From Ectobacillus funiculus (GTDB lineage Bacteria; Bacillota; Bacilli; Bacillales; Bacillaceae_G), in NCBI RefSeq assembly GCF_004138295.1, contig NZ_SCFM01000012.1:205180-269179 (forward strand): a DNA stretch of 64,000 nucleotides, read 5' to 3'. The notes below the pieces were generated by a model that saw only the letters and a program-made list of their open reading frames with translations, was not told the origin of the DNA and ran no database searches. The position numbers and the translations under genes were made by a program. Shown here in pieces: positions 18,142 through 26,200 of the stretch; the first letter of the stretch is position 1, and every line of letters begins with the position of its first letter.

Positions 18142-18828
18142 TTAGTATAGAAATGGAACAAGAAGCGGTGCAACAATAGAGGTGAAAATGGCAGCAATCC
18201 CCATCGCAACGCCCGCTATTGCTCCTTGCAACTCTCCTTCAGTCGCTGCACCGGCTGTACCTTGTCCATGTGAAATCGTCCCTAAAGACAGACCTCTTGA
18301 TAATGGATGGGAAATTCCCGTCTTGTTCATGAGCCATGGTCCAATCATTGTGCCTGAAATTCCTGTACCAACAACAAATGCAGCCGTTAAAGCAGGGTCC
18401 CCGCCAATAATTTTTGCTGCTTCGATTGCAACTGGAACAGTTACAGATTTTACACTAATGGAGGCAAGGATTGTTTTGGATAAATGGAACAGTTTGGCTA
18501 TCAACACAGCCGATAGTATTGTGGCAAAAGATCCAACAACTAGTCCTATCCCGGCAGGAGCCAGGTTTTTCAAAATTATATTTTTGTTTTTATAAAGAGG
18601 AACCGCTAAAGCAACTGTCGCGGGACCAAGTAAAAAGGTCATAATGTCTTTAGCAGGCTCATATTCAGCATATGTCACATTACTAAGAAGCAGTATGGTT
18701 ATAATAATCGTTGTACTGAAGAAAACGGGTGTGGTAAATGGAGATGGATATCTCCTTGCGGCTTGGCGTGAAATAAGATACGCTCCAACAGTAAGGGTGA
18801 TACTACATAGCGTTACGATGGTGTTCAC
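18142..18828 (-). CDS. LrgB/CidB family membrane protein
   Basis: 228 aa with about seven membrane segments. It shows the family's TAAFVVGTGISGTMIGPWL and LSLGTISHGQGTA blocks. Members work with small LrgA/CidA holin-like partners in murein hydrolase control or metabolite export. The start is GTG at 18828, 7 nt after GGGGGAG; it overlaps the end of the lrgA-like gene by 26 bp. B. subtilis has no such pair between rpsD and tyrS. Confidence 0.88.
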   Translation of the reverse strand: MNTIVTLCSITLTVGAYLISRQAARRYPSPFTTPVFFSTTIIITILLLSNVTYAEYEPAKDIMTFLLGPATVALAVPLYKNKNIILKNLAPAGIGLVVGSFATILSAVLIAKLFHLSKTILASISVKSVTVPVAIEAAKIIGGDPALTAAFVVGTGISGTMIGPWLMNKTGISHPLSRGLSLGTISHGQGTAGAATEGELQGAIAGVAMGIAAIFTSIVAPLLVPFLY

Positions 18829-19195
18829 CAACACTCTCCCCCTTTTTTGACGCCAGCTTTTGAGATGTGAATCCTGTAATAAGCATCCCAATGGCAGCGC
18901 TTCCTATTATAGCTGTAATAAAGGCAACACCGTTTTGCAAGAAAAGGTCTCCGAAATTCATAAGGCCAACCGCAATTGGGATGAAAAAAAAGGCAAGATG
19001 CTTAATCAATAGCCCGGAGGCCTGCTCAATCCAACGTAACGGAATGGTTTTAGTTGCCAGCAAAGCAAAAAGAAGCAGCATTCCCATGACATTCCCTGGA
19101 AGAGGAAGCTGAAGGGTTTCTACAATCCAATAACCCGCTTCATTGAGGAGCCATAAGCCGAGAAGTTGGAGAATGAGAAAGACAAAATTTTTCAT
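18803..19195 (-). CDS. LrgA/CidA family holin-like protein
   Basis: 130 aa, four predicted membrane helices and a charged C-terminus. The family block LPLPGNVMGMLLLFALL (about residues 32-48) is present. It is the upstream partner of the LrgB-like gene, overlapping it, so they are one operon. Whether it corresponds to Lrg, Cid or YwbH cannot be decided here. Confidence 0.88.
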   Translation of the reverse strand: MKNFVFLILQLLGLWLLNEAGYWIVETLQLPLPGNVMGMLLLFALLATKTIPLRWIEQASGLLIKHLAFFFIPIAVGLMNFGDLFLQNGVAFITAIIGSAAIGMLITGFTSQKLASKKGESVGEHHRNAM

Positions 19196-19310
19196 ATTCG
19201 CAGCTCCTAGTCTAGTAAAATTTTATAAGGTTAATAATAAACCTTATTTTATATTGTTTCAATCTCTTCCTACTCGTAAGGGAAGACTTTCTTTATATTT
19301 CTTCATAATC

Positions 19311-19346
19311 TGAGAACAAGCCGATGCAGTTGCATCGGCTTGTTCT
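19311..19346. terminator. Long perfect hairpin between the MscS and LrgA genes
   Basis: A palindrome of about 15 bp per arm, GAACAAGCCGATGCA / TGCATCGGCTTGTTC. No clear T-run follows on either strand, so it may be a weak terminator or an mRNA-end stabiliser. Confidence 0.5.
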
Positions 19347-19390
19347 AGATTAGGATCCCCTGCCTTGCTTAGCTAGAGATTCTCCTTCCT

Positions 19391-20113
19391 TCATTGCGGT
19401 TCCCCTTGCTTTTCCACCGCATCACTCCCTTTTGGGGATGATTCTGCCCCCTTCTCTAATGATTCTAGAGGCTTAATAGGCGCCTGAACTGCCGCAGACT
19501 GTGAGGGAGATGGTGTTGGAGTTGTCGGCGTTGCTGAAGCTTCACTATTCTTCTCTAGCTCCCTTCCACCCAATGTATAATTTGCAACCTTTGTAATTGT
19601 GCTATTTGGAAAGAAATAAATCTCACCGTCCAACGCCTTCAGCTTTGTCGTGCGTAGCCCAACCTCTTCCACTGTTCCACCCACGTCATTAATTTTAACC
19701 TGATCTCCAACAGAAAATTGATCCTCGAAAATAATTAAGAAACCCGTTACAATGTCCTTCACTAAGTTTTGTGCACCAAAGCCAATCGCAAGCCCAGCAA
19801 TACTAACACCTGCCAACAATGCAGTGATATCAACGCCAAGAGCTTTGATTGCAGTAATAATCGCAATAAAATACGTAGCATAAGTAAGGATATTTTGGCA
19901 AAGCTTAACAAGCGTCGCTTCCCGCCGCTCACTTTGACGCAATGGTCCTTTTAAACGAATCTTAAACATTTTCTCTACAGTCATGTTGGCAAAATATAAG
20001 AAAATGCGGGCTGCAACAAAAATAAAGATAATCTCCACAATCGCTCCGCCAAATGCTACGAGCTTATCTGGATTGAATACGTACTTCTGAAACCAATGCT
20101 GTATGTTTACCAC
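19391..20113 (-). CDS. MscS-family mechanosensitive channel, C-terminally truncated with a low-complexity tail
   Basis: 240 aa. Membrane helices lie at about 20-42, 72-93 and 97-128. The last is the pore helix TM3 with the Gly/Ala pattern AGVSIAGLAIGFGAQNLVKD. The beta domain follows (FEDQFSVGDQV to FPNSTITKVANYT, about 130-180). Usual members continue with an alpha/beta vestibule domain of about 90 residues. Here residues 181-240 are a Ser/Pro/Thr/Glu/Ala-rich tail with no match to that domain. The tail is in frame and ends in a normal stop. Whether the channel gates normally is unknown. Confidence 0.88.
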   Translation of the reverse strand: MVNIQHWFQKYVFNPDKLVAFGGAIVEIIFIFVAARIFLYFANMTVEKMFKIRLKGPLRQSERREATLVKLCQNILTYATYFIAIITAIKALGVDITALLAGVSIAGLAIGFGAQNLVKDIVTGFLIIFEDQFSVGDQVKINDVGGTVEEVGLRTTKLKALDGEIYFFPNSTITKVANYTLGGRELEKNSEASATPTTPTPSPSQSAAVQAPIKPLESLEKGAESSPKGSDAVEKQGEPQ

Positions 20114-20142
20114 TCTACTCTCTCCCCCTCTAATAAATAAAA

Positions 20143-20177
20143 TAAAAGGCGTAAGAAAATCTTACGCCTTTATTATT
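20143..20177 (-). terminator. tyrS terminator
   Basis: An AGGCGTAAGA / TCTTACGCCT stem flanked by A/T tracts, immediately after the tyrS stop. Confidence 0.9.
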
Positions 20178-20178
20178 G

Positions 20179-21435
20179 TTAGTACTTAATCAAGAAATAT
20201 TTCTTTTTACCACGGCGAATGATTGTAAACTGTCCTTCGATTCGGTCTGCAGCCGTAATAATACGGTTTACATCCTGTTCACGCACTCCATTTACTGATA
20301 CAGCGCCGTTCGATACGTCTTCACGTGCCTGGCGCTTGGAGGAAACAATTTTACTTGCAACAAGCAAATCAACTAAAGAAATCTCTTCCCCTGTATGCTC
20401 ATAAGATGGAACATCCTTAAAGCCCTGCTGAATTTCCTCTGCTGTAAGTTCTGCTACAGAGCCGCTGAAGAGTGCCGCTGAAATTTTGATCGCTTGCTCT
20501 AATGCTGCTTCCCCGTGCACAAGCTTCGTCATTTCTGCTCCTAATGCTTTTTGTGCCGCACGTTGCTCTGGCGCTTCTTGCATTTGCTTTTCTAATTCGT
20601 TAATTTCTTCATGGGACAGGAATGTGAAGTATTTTAAATATTTTACAACATCACGGTCATCCGTATTAATCCAGAATTGATAGAACTCATATGGCGTCGT
20701 TTTTTCCGGATCAAGCCAAATCGCTCCACCTTCAGTTTTACCGAATTTTGTACCGTCTGATTTTGTTACAAGCGGCACTGTTAAACCAAATACCTTCGCA
20801 TCTTCCTCTGATTTACGAATTAATTCCATGCCGGCTGTAATATTGCCCCATTGATCACTGCCGCCAACTTGCAGTCTGCAGCCATGTGTTTGATATAAAT
20901 TTAAAAAGTCATAAGATTGTAAAATCATGTAGCTAAACTCTGTAAAGGAAATACCTGTTTCTAAACGAGCAGAGACAGACTCCTTCGCAAGCATATAGTT
21001 TAATCCAAAGTTTTTTCCGATATCACGCAGGAACGTAATAACATCAAGCTTTCCAATCCAATCATAGTTATTGGCAACAGTTGCTGGATTCTCTTCTTTT
21101 TCAAAATCTAAGAAACGGGATAGCTGCTCCTTAATACGCTGACTGAACATTGCTACTGTTTCTTTTTCATTAAGCTGACGCTCTGCCTTCTTTCCACTCG
21201 GGTCACCAATTAAACCCGTGCCGCCGCCGACAAGCGCAATTGGCTGATGTCCAGCCTGCTGAAAGCGGCGTAAAATAAGAATAGGCAGCATATGACCAAT
21301 ATGCAGACTATCTGCTGTCGGGTCAAAACCGCAATACAGCTTTACTACTTCTTTGTTTAATAACTCACGCAGTCCTTCCGCATCTGTCTGTTGGTTAATC
21401 AATCCTCGAAACTCTAAGTCCTGTAAAATATCCAT
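20179..21435 (-). CDS. tyrS: Tyrosyl-tRNA synthetase
   Basis: 418 aa. It charges tRNA-Tyr. Class I signatures are the HIGH motif in DSLHIGHMLP and the KMSKS equivalent KFGKT. The C-terminal S4-like tRNA-binding domain covers about residues 350-415. The start at 21435 follows GGAGGAGAGAAG; a 7-codon extension is rejected. Expression is controlled by a T-box leader, and an HR134 copy lies between that leader's terminator and this start. Confidence 0.98.
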   Translation of the reverse strand: MDILQDLEFRGLINQQTDAEGLRELLNKEVVKLYCGFDPTADSLHIGHMLPILILRRFQQAGHQPIALVGGGTGLIGDPSGKKAERQLNEKETVAMFSQRIKEQLSRFLDFEKEENPATVANNYDWIGKLDVITFLRDIGKNFGLNYMLAKESVSARLETGISFTEFSYMILQSYDFLNLYQTHGCRLQVGGSDQWGNITAGMELIRKSEEDAKVFGLTVPLVTKSDGTKFGKTEGGAIWLDPEKTTPYEFYQFWINTDDRDVVKYLKYFTFLSHEEINELEKQMQEAPEQRAAQKALGAEMTKLVHGEAALEQAIKISAALFSGSVAELTAEEIQQGFKDVPSYEHTGEEISLVDLLVASKIVSSKRQAREDVSNGAVSVNGVREQDVNRIITAADRIEGQFTIIRRGKKKYFLIKY

Positions 21436-21460
21436 TGTCTTCTCTCCTCCATTCAAATAA

Positions 21461-21559
21461 AGAAAACTTGGCGATCGCCTAGTTGTGCTTATACTTTCTC
21501 CTTAAAAACTCCTACTACATAGCCTCTTAGCCGGAAATTTATAATTCTTTAAAGTATAA
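21461..21559 (+). repeat. HR134 repeat inside the tyrS leader, internally deleted
   Basis: It runs from AGAAAACTTGGCGATCGCC directly into TAGTTGTGCTTATACTTT, then CCGGAAATTTATAATTCTTTAAAGTATAA. It has lost the second hairpin region. It lies antisense within the tyrS 5' UTR, between the T-box terminator and the tyrS ribosome site. Confidence 0.85.
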
Positions 21560-21561
21560 AA

Positions 21562-21819
21562 AAAATCGCCCCTTCTTAAAAAGAAGGGACGATTGAATAT
21601 ATAATCGCGGTACCACCCTAGTTGTGACATATTGTCACCGCTCCATTTTGATAACGGCTCGTGCCGTCCTTCCCCTCTTGCGTAATAATTCAATCGAAGA
21701 AGAATGCTCCAGGGTGTAATTCGTAATCATTTATGTGCTGATTCACACCGACCATCAGCTCTCTGTGACAGGGAAATGATTGCTACTAAATCCTTTCAAC
21801 GCGCAAATATTCATGATTT
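21562..21819 (-). promoter_or_regulatory. Tyrosine T-box leader of tyrS
   Basis: The T-box core AGGGTGGTACCGCGAT is at 21604-21619 on the minus strand. A strong terminator (CCCTTCTT / AAGAAGGGG plus T-run) follows at 21562-21594. Upstream, the stem I internal loop reads GAATTACACCC, giving TAC (Tyr) as the specifier. Uncharged tRNA-Tyr would stabilise the antiterminator and allow tyrS transcription. Confidence 0.95.
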
Positions 21820-21825
21820 ACTATC

Positions 21826-21855
21826 TTTATACCATTGATAGCGGTATCATGTCAA
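21826..21855 (-). promoter_or_regulatory. Sigma-A promoter of the tyrS leader
   Basis: Minus strand TTGACA, an 18-bp spacer, TATAAA, giving a start near 21819 at the head of the T-box leader. Confidence 0.85.
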
Positions 21856-21876
21856 ATACAGCTTTCTACAGTATAA

Positions 21877-22010
21877 AGAAAACTTGCCGATTGGCGAGCC
21901 CTGTTCTTGGGCAAAGACAGAGGCTTAGTTGCCCTTATATTGTATTCCTAAAATTTCTTGCTGCGTCAAATGGCCTCCCGGCTAGAAATTTATACTTTCT
22001 TAAAGCGCAA
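21877..22010 (+). repeat. HR134 repeat, full copy
   Basis: 134 bp, AGAAAACTTGCCGATTGGCG to CTTAAAGCGCAA, with the TTTCT/AGAAA stem pair. It lies between the tyrS promoter and the acsA terminator. Confidence 0.95.
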
Positions 22011-22013
22011 GAA

Positions 22014-22052
22014 AAACCAAGCCGAACAGGATGCTCAGACTTGGTTTATTTA
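22014..22052 (-). terminator. acsA terminator
   Basis: Minus strand AACCAAG / CTTGGTT with further partial pairing inside and TTTTTC after it, just beyond the acsA stop. Confidence 0.8.
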
Positions 22053-22060
22053 CAATAGTA

Positions 22061-23779
22061 TTAATCTTCTAAAGTAGAGAGGTCGCCTGTTGGCAAGTTT
22101 AACTCCCAAGCCTTCAAGACACGGCGCATAATTTTACCGCTGCGCGTCTTCGGCAGCTTATCACGGAATTCAATTTGACGCGGAGCCGCGTGGGCAGCCA
22201 GACCTTTCTTTACAAACAAACGAATGTCCTCAATGAGCTCCTCGGAAGGCTTGTAGCCTGCGCGAAGCGCGATAAACGCCTTAATAATTTCGCCGCGGAC
22301 CGGGTCAGGGATACCGATCACACCAGCTTCAGCAACAGCCGGATGCTCAACAAGCTTGCTTTCGACTTCAAACGGGCCTACACGTTCTCCCGCTGTCATA
22401 ATCACATCGTCAATACGACCTTGAAACCAAAAATAGCCATCTTCATCCATATAAGCAGAATCACCCGATACATACCAATCGCCTGGCATGAAGTAGGATT
22501 CATATTTCGCCGGGTTGTTCCAGACGGCCCGCATCATAGACGGCCAGCCGCTCTTAATTGCGAGATTTCCCATTGTATACGGCGGAACCTCTTTGCCCTC
22601 ATTATCAACAATAGCAGCTTGTACACCTGGTATCGGCTTACCCATGGAGCCGGGACGGATTTCCATACACGGATAGTTACAAATGAGTTGCGCACCCGTT
22701 TCTGTCATCCACCACGTATCATGAATCCGAAGATTAAATACCTTAACGCCCCAGCGTACAACCTCGGGATTTAAAGGCTCACCTACACTTAAAATATGAC
22801 GAAGAGAGGATAAATCATATTTTTTAATCACATCCTCGCCGGCACCCATTAACATCCGGAATGCGGTCGGTGCGCTGTACCATACGGTTACACCGTATTC
22901 CTGCAGCGTTTCATACCATGTGTCAGGGCTGAAACGCCCGCCTAAAATAACATTGGATGTTCCTGTTAGCCAAGGGCCAAAAATACCGTAGGATGTTCCG
23001 GTTACCCAGCCTGGGTCAGCAGTACACCAGTATACATCATCTTCTTTTAAATCAAGAACCCATTTGGCTGTTTGATGATGTTGAATCATTGCATTTTGTA
23101 CGTGAAGAACACCCTTTGGCTTTCCAGTAGATCCAGATGTATAATGAAGAATTAAACCATCCTCACGGCTGAGCCATGTGATGTCGAGCTTTTTAGCGGC
23201 CTGTTCGAATAGTGGGTTGAACGCGATAATTTTACCGCCTTCTTCTATGTTGTCACCTATCACAAATACTGTTTTTAACGCAGGAAGATCATTGAGCGGA
23301 ACGCGTGAAAGAAGCTCTGGTGTTGTAACAAGTACCTTTGCTTCACTGTCCTCTAAACGATCGCGCACGGCTACCTCCATAAAGGCTTCAAATAACGGTC
23401 CAACAATTGCACCGAGCTTCATCGCGCCGAGCACTGTAAAATACAATTCCGGAGAGCGGGGCATAAAGATAAAAACACGGTCACCTTTTTCGATCTCACC
23501 GTAAGTTTTTAACACGTTCCCAGCCTTGTTGGATTGCTCCATCATTTCCTTAAATGTGTATTTTTCCTTACGATTTGCATCTTGATAGTAAAGGGCAATC
23601 TTATTTTTCCGGTGGGATGCAGCATGTTTATCAATTGCTTCATACGCCATATTTACTTGTCCCGTTTCGTACCAAGAAAAATCCTTCTCTGCTTCTACCC
23701 AGTCAAAGCTGTTATACGTGTCTTCATAACTAAGTAGATTGCTATCTCCTTTCATTACAGGAAGCGCTTCCACCTTCAT
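22061..23779 (-). CDS. acsA: Acetyl-CoA synthetase
   Basis: 572 aa. It makes acetyl-CoA from acetate and ATP through acetyl-AMP. The AMP-binding loop HYTSGSTGKPKGVLH, the acetate-type WWMTETGAQ block, VSGDSAYMDEDGYFWFQGR and the C-terminal PKTRSGKIMRR are present. The lysine of SGK is the known target of AcuA acetylation and AcuC deacetylation, and both genes are next to it, divergently transcribed. Start ATG with AAGGGGG. A palindromic cre-like site overlaps codons 3-7. Confidence 0.97.
   Translation of the reverse strand: MKVEALPVMKGDSNLLSYEDTYNSFDWVEAEKDFSWYETGQVNMAYEAIDKHAASHRKNKIALYYQDANRKEKYTFKEMMEQSNKAGNVLKTYGEIEKGDRVFIFMPRSPELYFTVLGAMKLGAIVGPLFEAFMEVAVRDRLEDSEAKVLVTTPELLSRVPLNDLPALKTVFVIGDNIEEGGKIIAFNPLFEQAAKKLDITWLSREDGLILHYTSGSTGKPKGVLHVQNAMIQHHQTAKWVLDLKEDDVYWCTADPGWVTGTSYGIFGPWLTGTSNVILGGRFSPDTWYETLQEYGVTVWYSAPTAFRMLMGAGEDVIKKYDLSSLRHILSVGEPLNPEVVRWGVKVFNLRIHDTWWMTETGAQLICNYPCMEIRPGSMGKPIPGVQAAIVDNEGKEVPPYTMGNLAIKSGWPSMMRAVWNNPAKYESYFMPGDWYVSGDSAYMDEDGYFWFQGRIDDVIMTAGERVGPFEVESKLVEHPAVAEAGVIGIPDPVRGEIIKAFIALRAGYKPSEELIEDIRLFVKKGLAAHAAPRQIEFRDKLPKTRSGKIMRRVLKAWELNLPTGDLSTLED
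23759..23772. promoter_or_regulatory. Candidate CcpA (cre) site at the start of acsA
   Basis: AGGAAGCGCTTCCA fits the cre pattern TGNAANCGNTNNCA except for the first base, and its core is a perfect palindrome. It is within codons 3-7 of acsA and faces acuA across the divergent region. B. subtilis acsA and acuABC are CcpA-repressed. Confidence 0.4.
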
Positions 23780-24013
23780 TGTTAAATCCCCCTTCGTTAT
23801 GGAATCTAATGCTTATTATAATATAAACTATTCCGAACTTTCAGTATTTTTCTTACAAAATTTTATATTTTTTTACAATATCCTAAATTACTGCAGAATA
23901 TTTTACATAATTCTGACGATATTTATAGTTCACTTCAAAGTTGTTTTACGCTACTATGAAAAGAAGATACAGTTAGATTGTTTGCTTCCTCTCCAAAAAG
24001 GTGGTGAGATTAA

Positions 24014-24646
24014 TTGATTCACAACAAGGTGTATCATTCACAAACGCTACAGGCCTCAAAAGGTAACCTCATCATAGAAGGACCAGTCCCTGCTCTTACT
24101 TTAGAAAATTGTGAATTTCACGAGGATTTAAAGGCTTTTCGACCCGCACATCAGCAGCATCAAGCCATCATTGAAATTTCAACCCTCCCGGAAGCACGTG
24201 TTATTATCGCACGGCATGAACATACGATTGTAGGGTATGTCACATATTTGTATCCTGACCCGCTTGAACGCTGGTCAGAGTCAAACATGGACAATTTAGT
24301 AGAATTGGGGGCCATCGAAGTAATTCCGGAGTTTCGCGGATGTCATGTCGGTCAAAATATGCTCCAAGTCTCCATGATGGACGATTACATGGAAGACTAC
24401 GTTATTATCACAACCGAATATTATTGGCACTGGGATTTAAAAGGAACAGGCTTAAATGTGTGGGAGTATAGAAAGATAATGGAGAAAATGATGAACGCTG
24501 GCGGGCTTATTTGGATGGCAACGGATGATCCTGAAATTTGCTCACATCCAGCTAATTGCTTAATGGTACGAATCGGAAAACGTGTTAACCAGCAATCTAT
24601 TGAAATGTTTGACAGAATTCGTTTTCAAAATCGTTTTATGTACTAG
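24014..24646 (+). CDS. acuA: Acetoin utilization protein AcuA, protein acetyltransferase
   Basis: 210 aa, GNAT family. It acetylates and inactivates AcsA. The acetyl-CoA binding motif is seen in GAIEVIPEFRGCHVGQNMLQ (about residues 97-116). The ending FDRIRFQNRFMY is typical of Bacillus AcuA. The start is TTG at 24014 with AAGGTGGTGAG upstream. It is the first gene of acuA-acuB-acuC, with the acuB remnant 13 bp downstream. Confidence 0.95.
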   Translation: MIHNKVYHSQTLQASKGNLIIEGPVPALTLENCEFHEDLKAFRPAHQQHQAIIEISTLPEARVIIARHEHTIVGYVTYLYPDPLERWSESNMDNLVELGAIEVIPEFRGCHVGQNMLQVSMMDDYMEDYVIITTEYYWHWDLKGTGLNVWEYRKIMEKMMNAGGLIWMATDDPEICSHPANCLMVRIGKRVNQQSIEMFDRIRFQNRFMY

Positions 24647-24659
24647 AGGGGGAAAGTCT

Positions 24660-24809
24660 ATGATGGTCGAAGAAACTATGAATACAACATCTGCAACGCT
24701 CCGCTCGACAAGCAGAACTGAAACAATGCATCCCCTAAAAATCAGCGAGTATTTACACAAAAAAGACTGTAAGGTACTATGGTCCGACTTGGTGGGAACA
24801 TCATCATGA
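24660..24809 (+). pseudogene. acuB: acuB remnant with large in-frame internal deletion
   Basis: An intact 49-codon frame with a good ribosome site (AGAGGGGGAAAG). Residues 1-20 (MMVEETMNTTSATLRSTS) resemble the AcuB N-terminus. Residues 22-49 (TMHPLKISEYLHKK, VLWSDLVG) resemble its extreme C-terminus. Normal AcuB has about 210 residues with two CBS domains and an ACT domain, all missing here. The stop overlaps the acuC start as ATGA, so reading into acuC is preserved. The comparison rests on my memory of AcuB sequences. A stable function for the peptide is unlikely. Confidence 0.75.
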
Positions 24810-25975
24810 AGAATGTCTTTGTTTACTCCGATGCGTTTCAGACCTATCGATTTAGCCTTGAGCATCCATTTAATCAGTTACGTGTAAAACTTTCCTATGA
24901 TTTACTGCAAAAAGGGGGATTCATTCGTGAAGAGCAAATCGTTGTGCCACGTATTGCGACTGAGGAAGAAATCGCTCTTATCCATGATCAAAACTATATA
25001 GAGGCAATAAAAAAGGCTGGCGAAGGGAAACTCGATAAACAAACAGCTCTGCAATATGGACTTGGCACCGATGATGTGCCCATGTTTGCAGGCATGCATG
25101 AAGCGAGTGCACTGTTAGTAGGAGGAACGTTAACAGCGGTCGATTATGTATTAGAGGGAAAAGCAGAGCACGCCTTAAATTTAGGCGGAGGACTGCATCA
25201 TGGCTTTCATAATAAAGCCTCCGGTTTCTGTATTTACAATGACAGCGCTATCGCCATCAAATATATACAGAAAAAATACGGACTGCGTGTCATGTACATT
25301 GATACAGATGCCCATCATGGGGATGGTGTGCAAGCATCATTTTATGATGACCCAAATGTGTGCACTGTATCTATCCATGAAACAGGCCGATACTTGTTTC
25401 CGGGAACTGGAGATGTCAATGAGCGCGGGCAAGGTGCCGGCTATGGATATTCCTTCAATGTCCCTTTAGATGCATTCACAGAGGATGAATCTTTTCTTTA
25501 CACATATCGTACGCTAATTCGGGAAATTGCGGCCTACTTCGAGCCAGATGTTATTCTCACGCAAAACGGTGTAGACGCCCATTACTACGACCCTCTTACC
25601 CACCTTTGCGCTACTATCAATGTCTATCAGGAAATTCCAAAAATCGCTCACGAAATTGCTCACGAATACTGCAATGGGCGGTGGATTGCGGTAGGAGGCG
25701 GTGGATACGATATTTGGCGTGTTGTACCTCGTGCATGGTCGCTTATATGGCTTGAAATGAATCATATGCGCAATGTTGCATCAGGACTCTTGCCTCTTGA
25801 GTGGGTGAATGCATGGAAACAGCAAGCGCCTGTACAGCTTCCCTTGCATTGGGAGGATCCAGAGAATATGTACAAGTCCATTCCACGCAAACAGGAGATT
25901 GAAGAAAAAAACTATCTATCCTTAACAAAATGTCTCGAGCCGCTCCGAACAAACCTGAAAAATATGATTATGTAG
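24806..25975 (+). CDS. acuC: Acetoin utilization protein AcuC, protein deacetylase
   Basis: 389 aa, class I/II histone-deacetylase-like fold. It removes the acetyl group from AcsA. Zn and active-site elements are GGGLHHGF, DTDAHHGDGVQ and GVDAHYYDPL. The start at 24806 (MKNVFVYS) overlaps the acuB stop. The frame extends 9 codons further upstream, but homologues begin at this position. Only a weak GGTGGG lies upstream, so translation may depend on coupling with the acuB remnant. An HR134 copy begins a few bases after the stop. Confidence 0.95.
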   Translation: MKNVFVYSDAFQTYRFSLEHPFNQLRVKLSYDLLQKGGFIREEQIVVPRIATEEEIALIHDQNYIEAIKKAGEGKLDKQTALQYGLGTDDVPMFAGMHEASALLVGGTLTAVDYVLEGKAEHALNLGGGLHHGFHNKASGFCIYNDSAIAIKYIQKKYGLRVMYIDTDAHHGDGVQASFYDDPNVCTVSIHETGRYLFPGTGDVNERGQGAGYGYSFNVPLDAFTEDESFLYTYRTLIREIAAYFEPDVILTQNGVDAHYYDPLTHLCATINVYQEIPKIAHEIAHEYCNGRWIAVGGGGYDIWRVVPRAWSLIWLEMNHMRNVASGLLPLEWVNAWKQQAPVQLPLHWEDPENMYKSIPRKQEIEEKNYLSLTKCLEPLRTNLKNMIM

Positions 25976-25977
25976 CT

Positions 25978-26107
25978 AAAGAAAAGCGAGCCCTGCCCTT
26001 GGGCGAAGACAGAGGCGTGCGTAGTTGCACCTTATACTGGATTCCTAAAATTTCTCACTACGTCGAATCGTCTTCTAGCTAGAAATTTATACTTTCTTAA
26101 AGTGTAA
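25978..26107 (+). repeat. HR134 repeat directly after the acuC stop
   Basis: It starts TAAAGAAAAGCGAGCCCTGC, having lost the left arm of the first hairpin. It keeps GCCCTTGGGC and the TTTCT/AGAAA pair and ends AAAGTGTAA. It begins 3 nt past the acuC stop codon, in sense orientation. Confidence 0.9.
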
Positions 26108-26108
26108 G

Positions 26109-26147
26109 AAAAAAGCGGATGCAGTTTTACTTGCATCCGCTTTTTTA
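26109..26147. terminator. Bidirectional terminator between acuC and ccpA
   Basis: An AAAAAGCGGATGCA / TGCATCCGCTTTTT stem with an 8-nt loop and T-runs both ways. It serves convergent acuC and ccpA. Confidence 0.92.
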
Positions 26148-26200
26148 CTTAAGAAAGTGTAGCCACGCTTCTATCTTCGCCTAACAGCGAGCTTTCTTCC

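Noticed and set aside
24560..24865. Minus-strand frame across acuA-acuB-acuC
   Set aside because: It is the shadow of the acu genes, with no ribosome site or family similarity.
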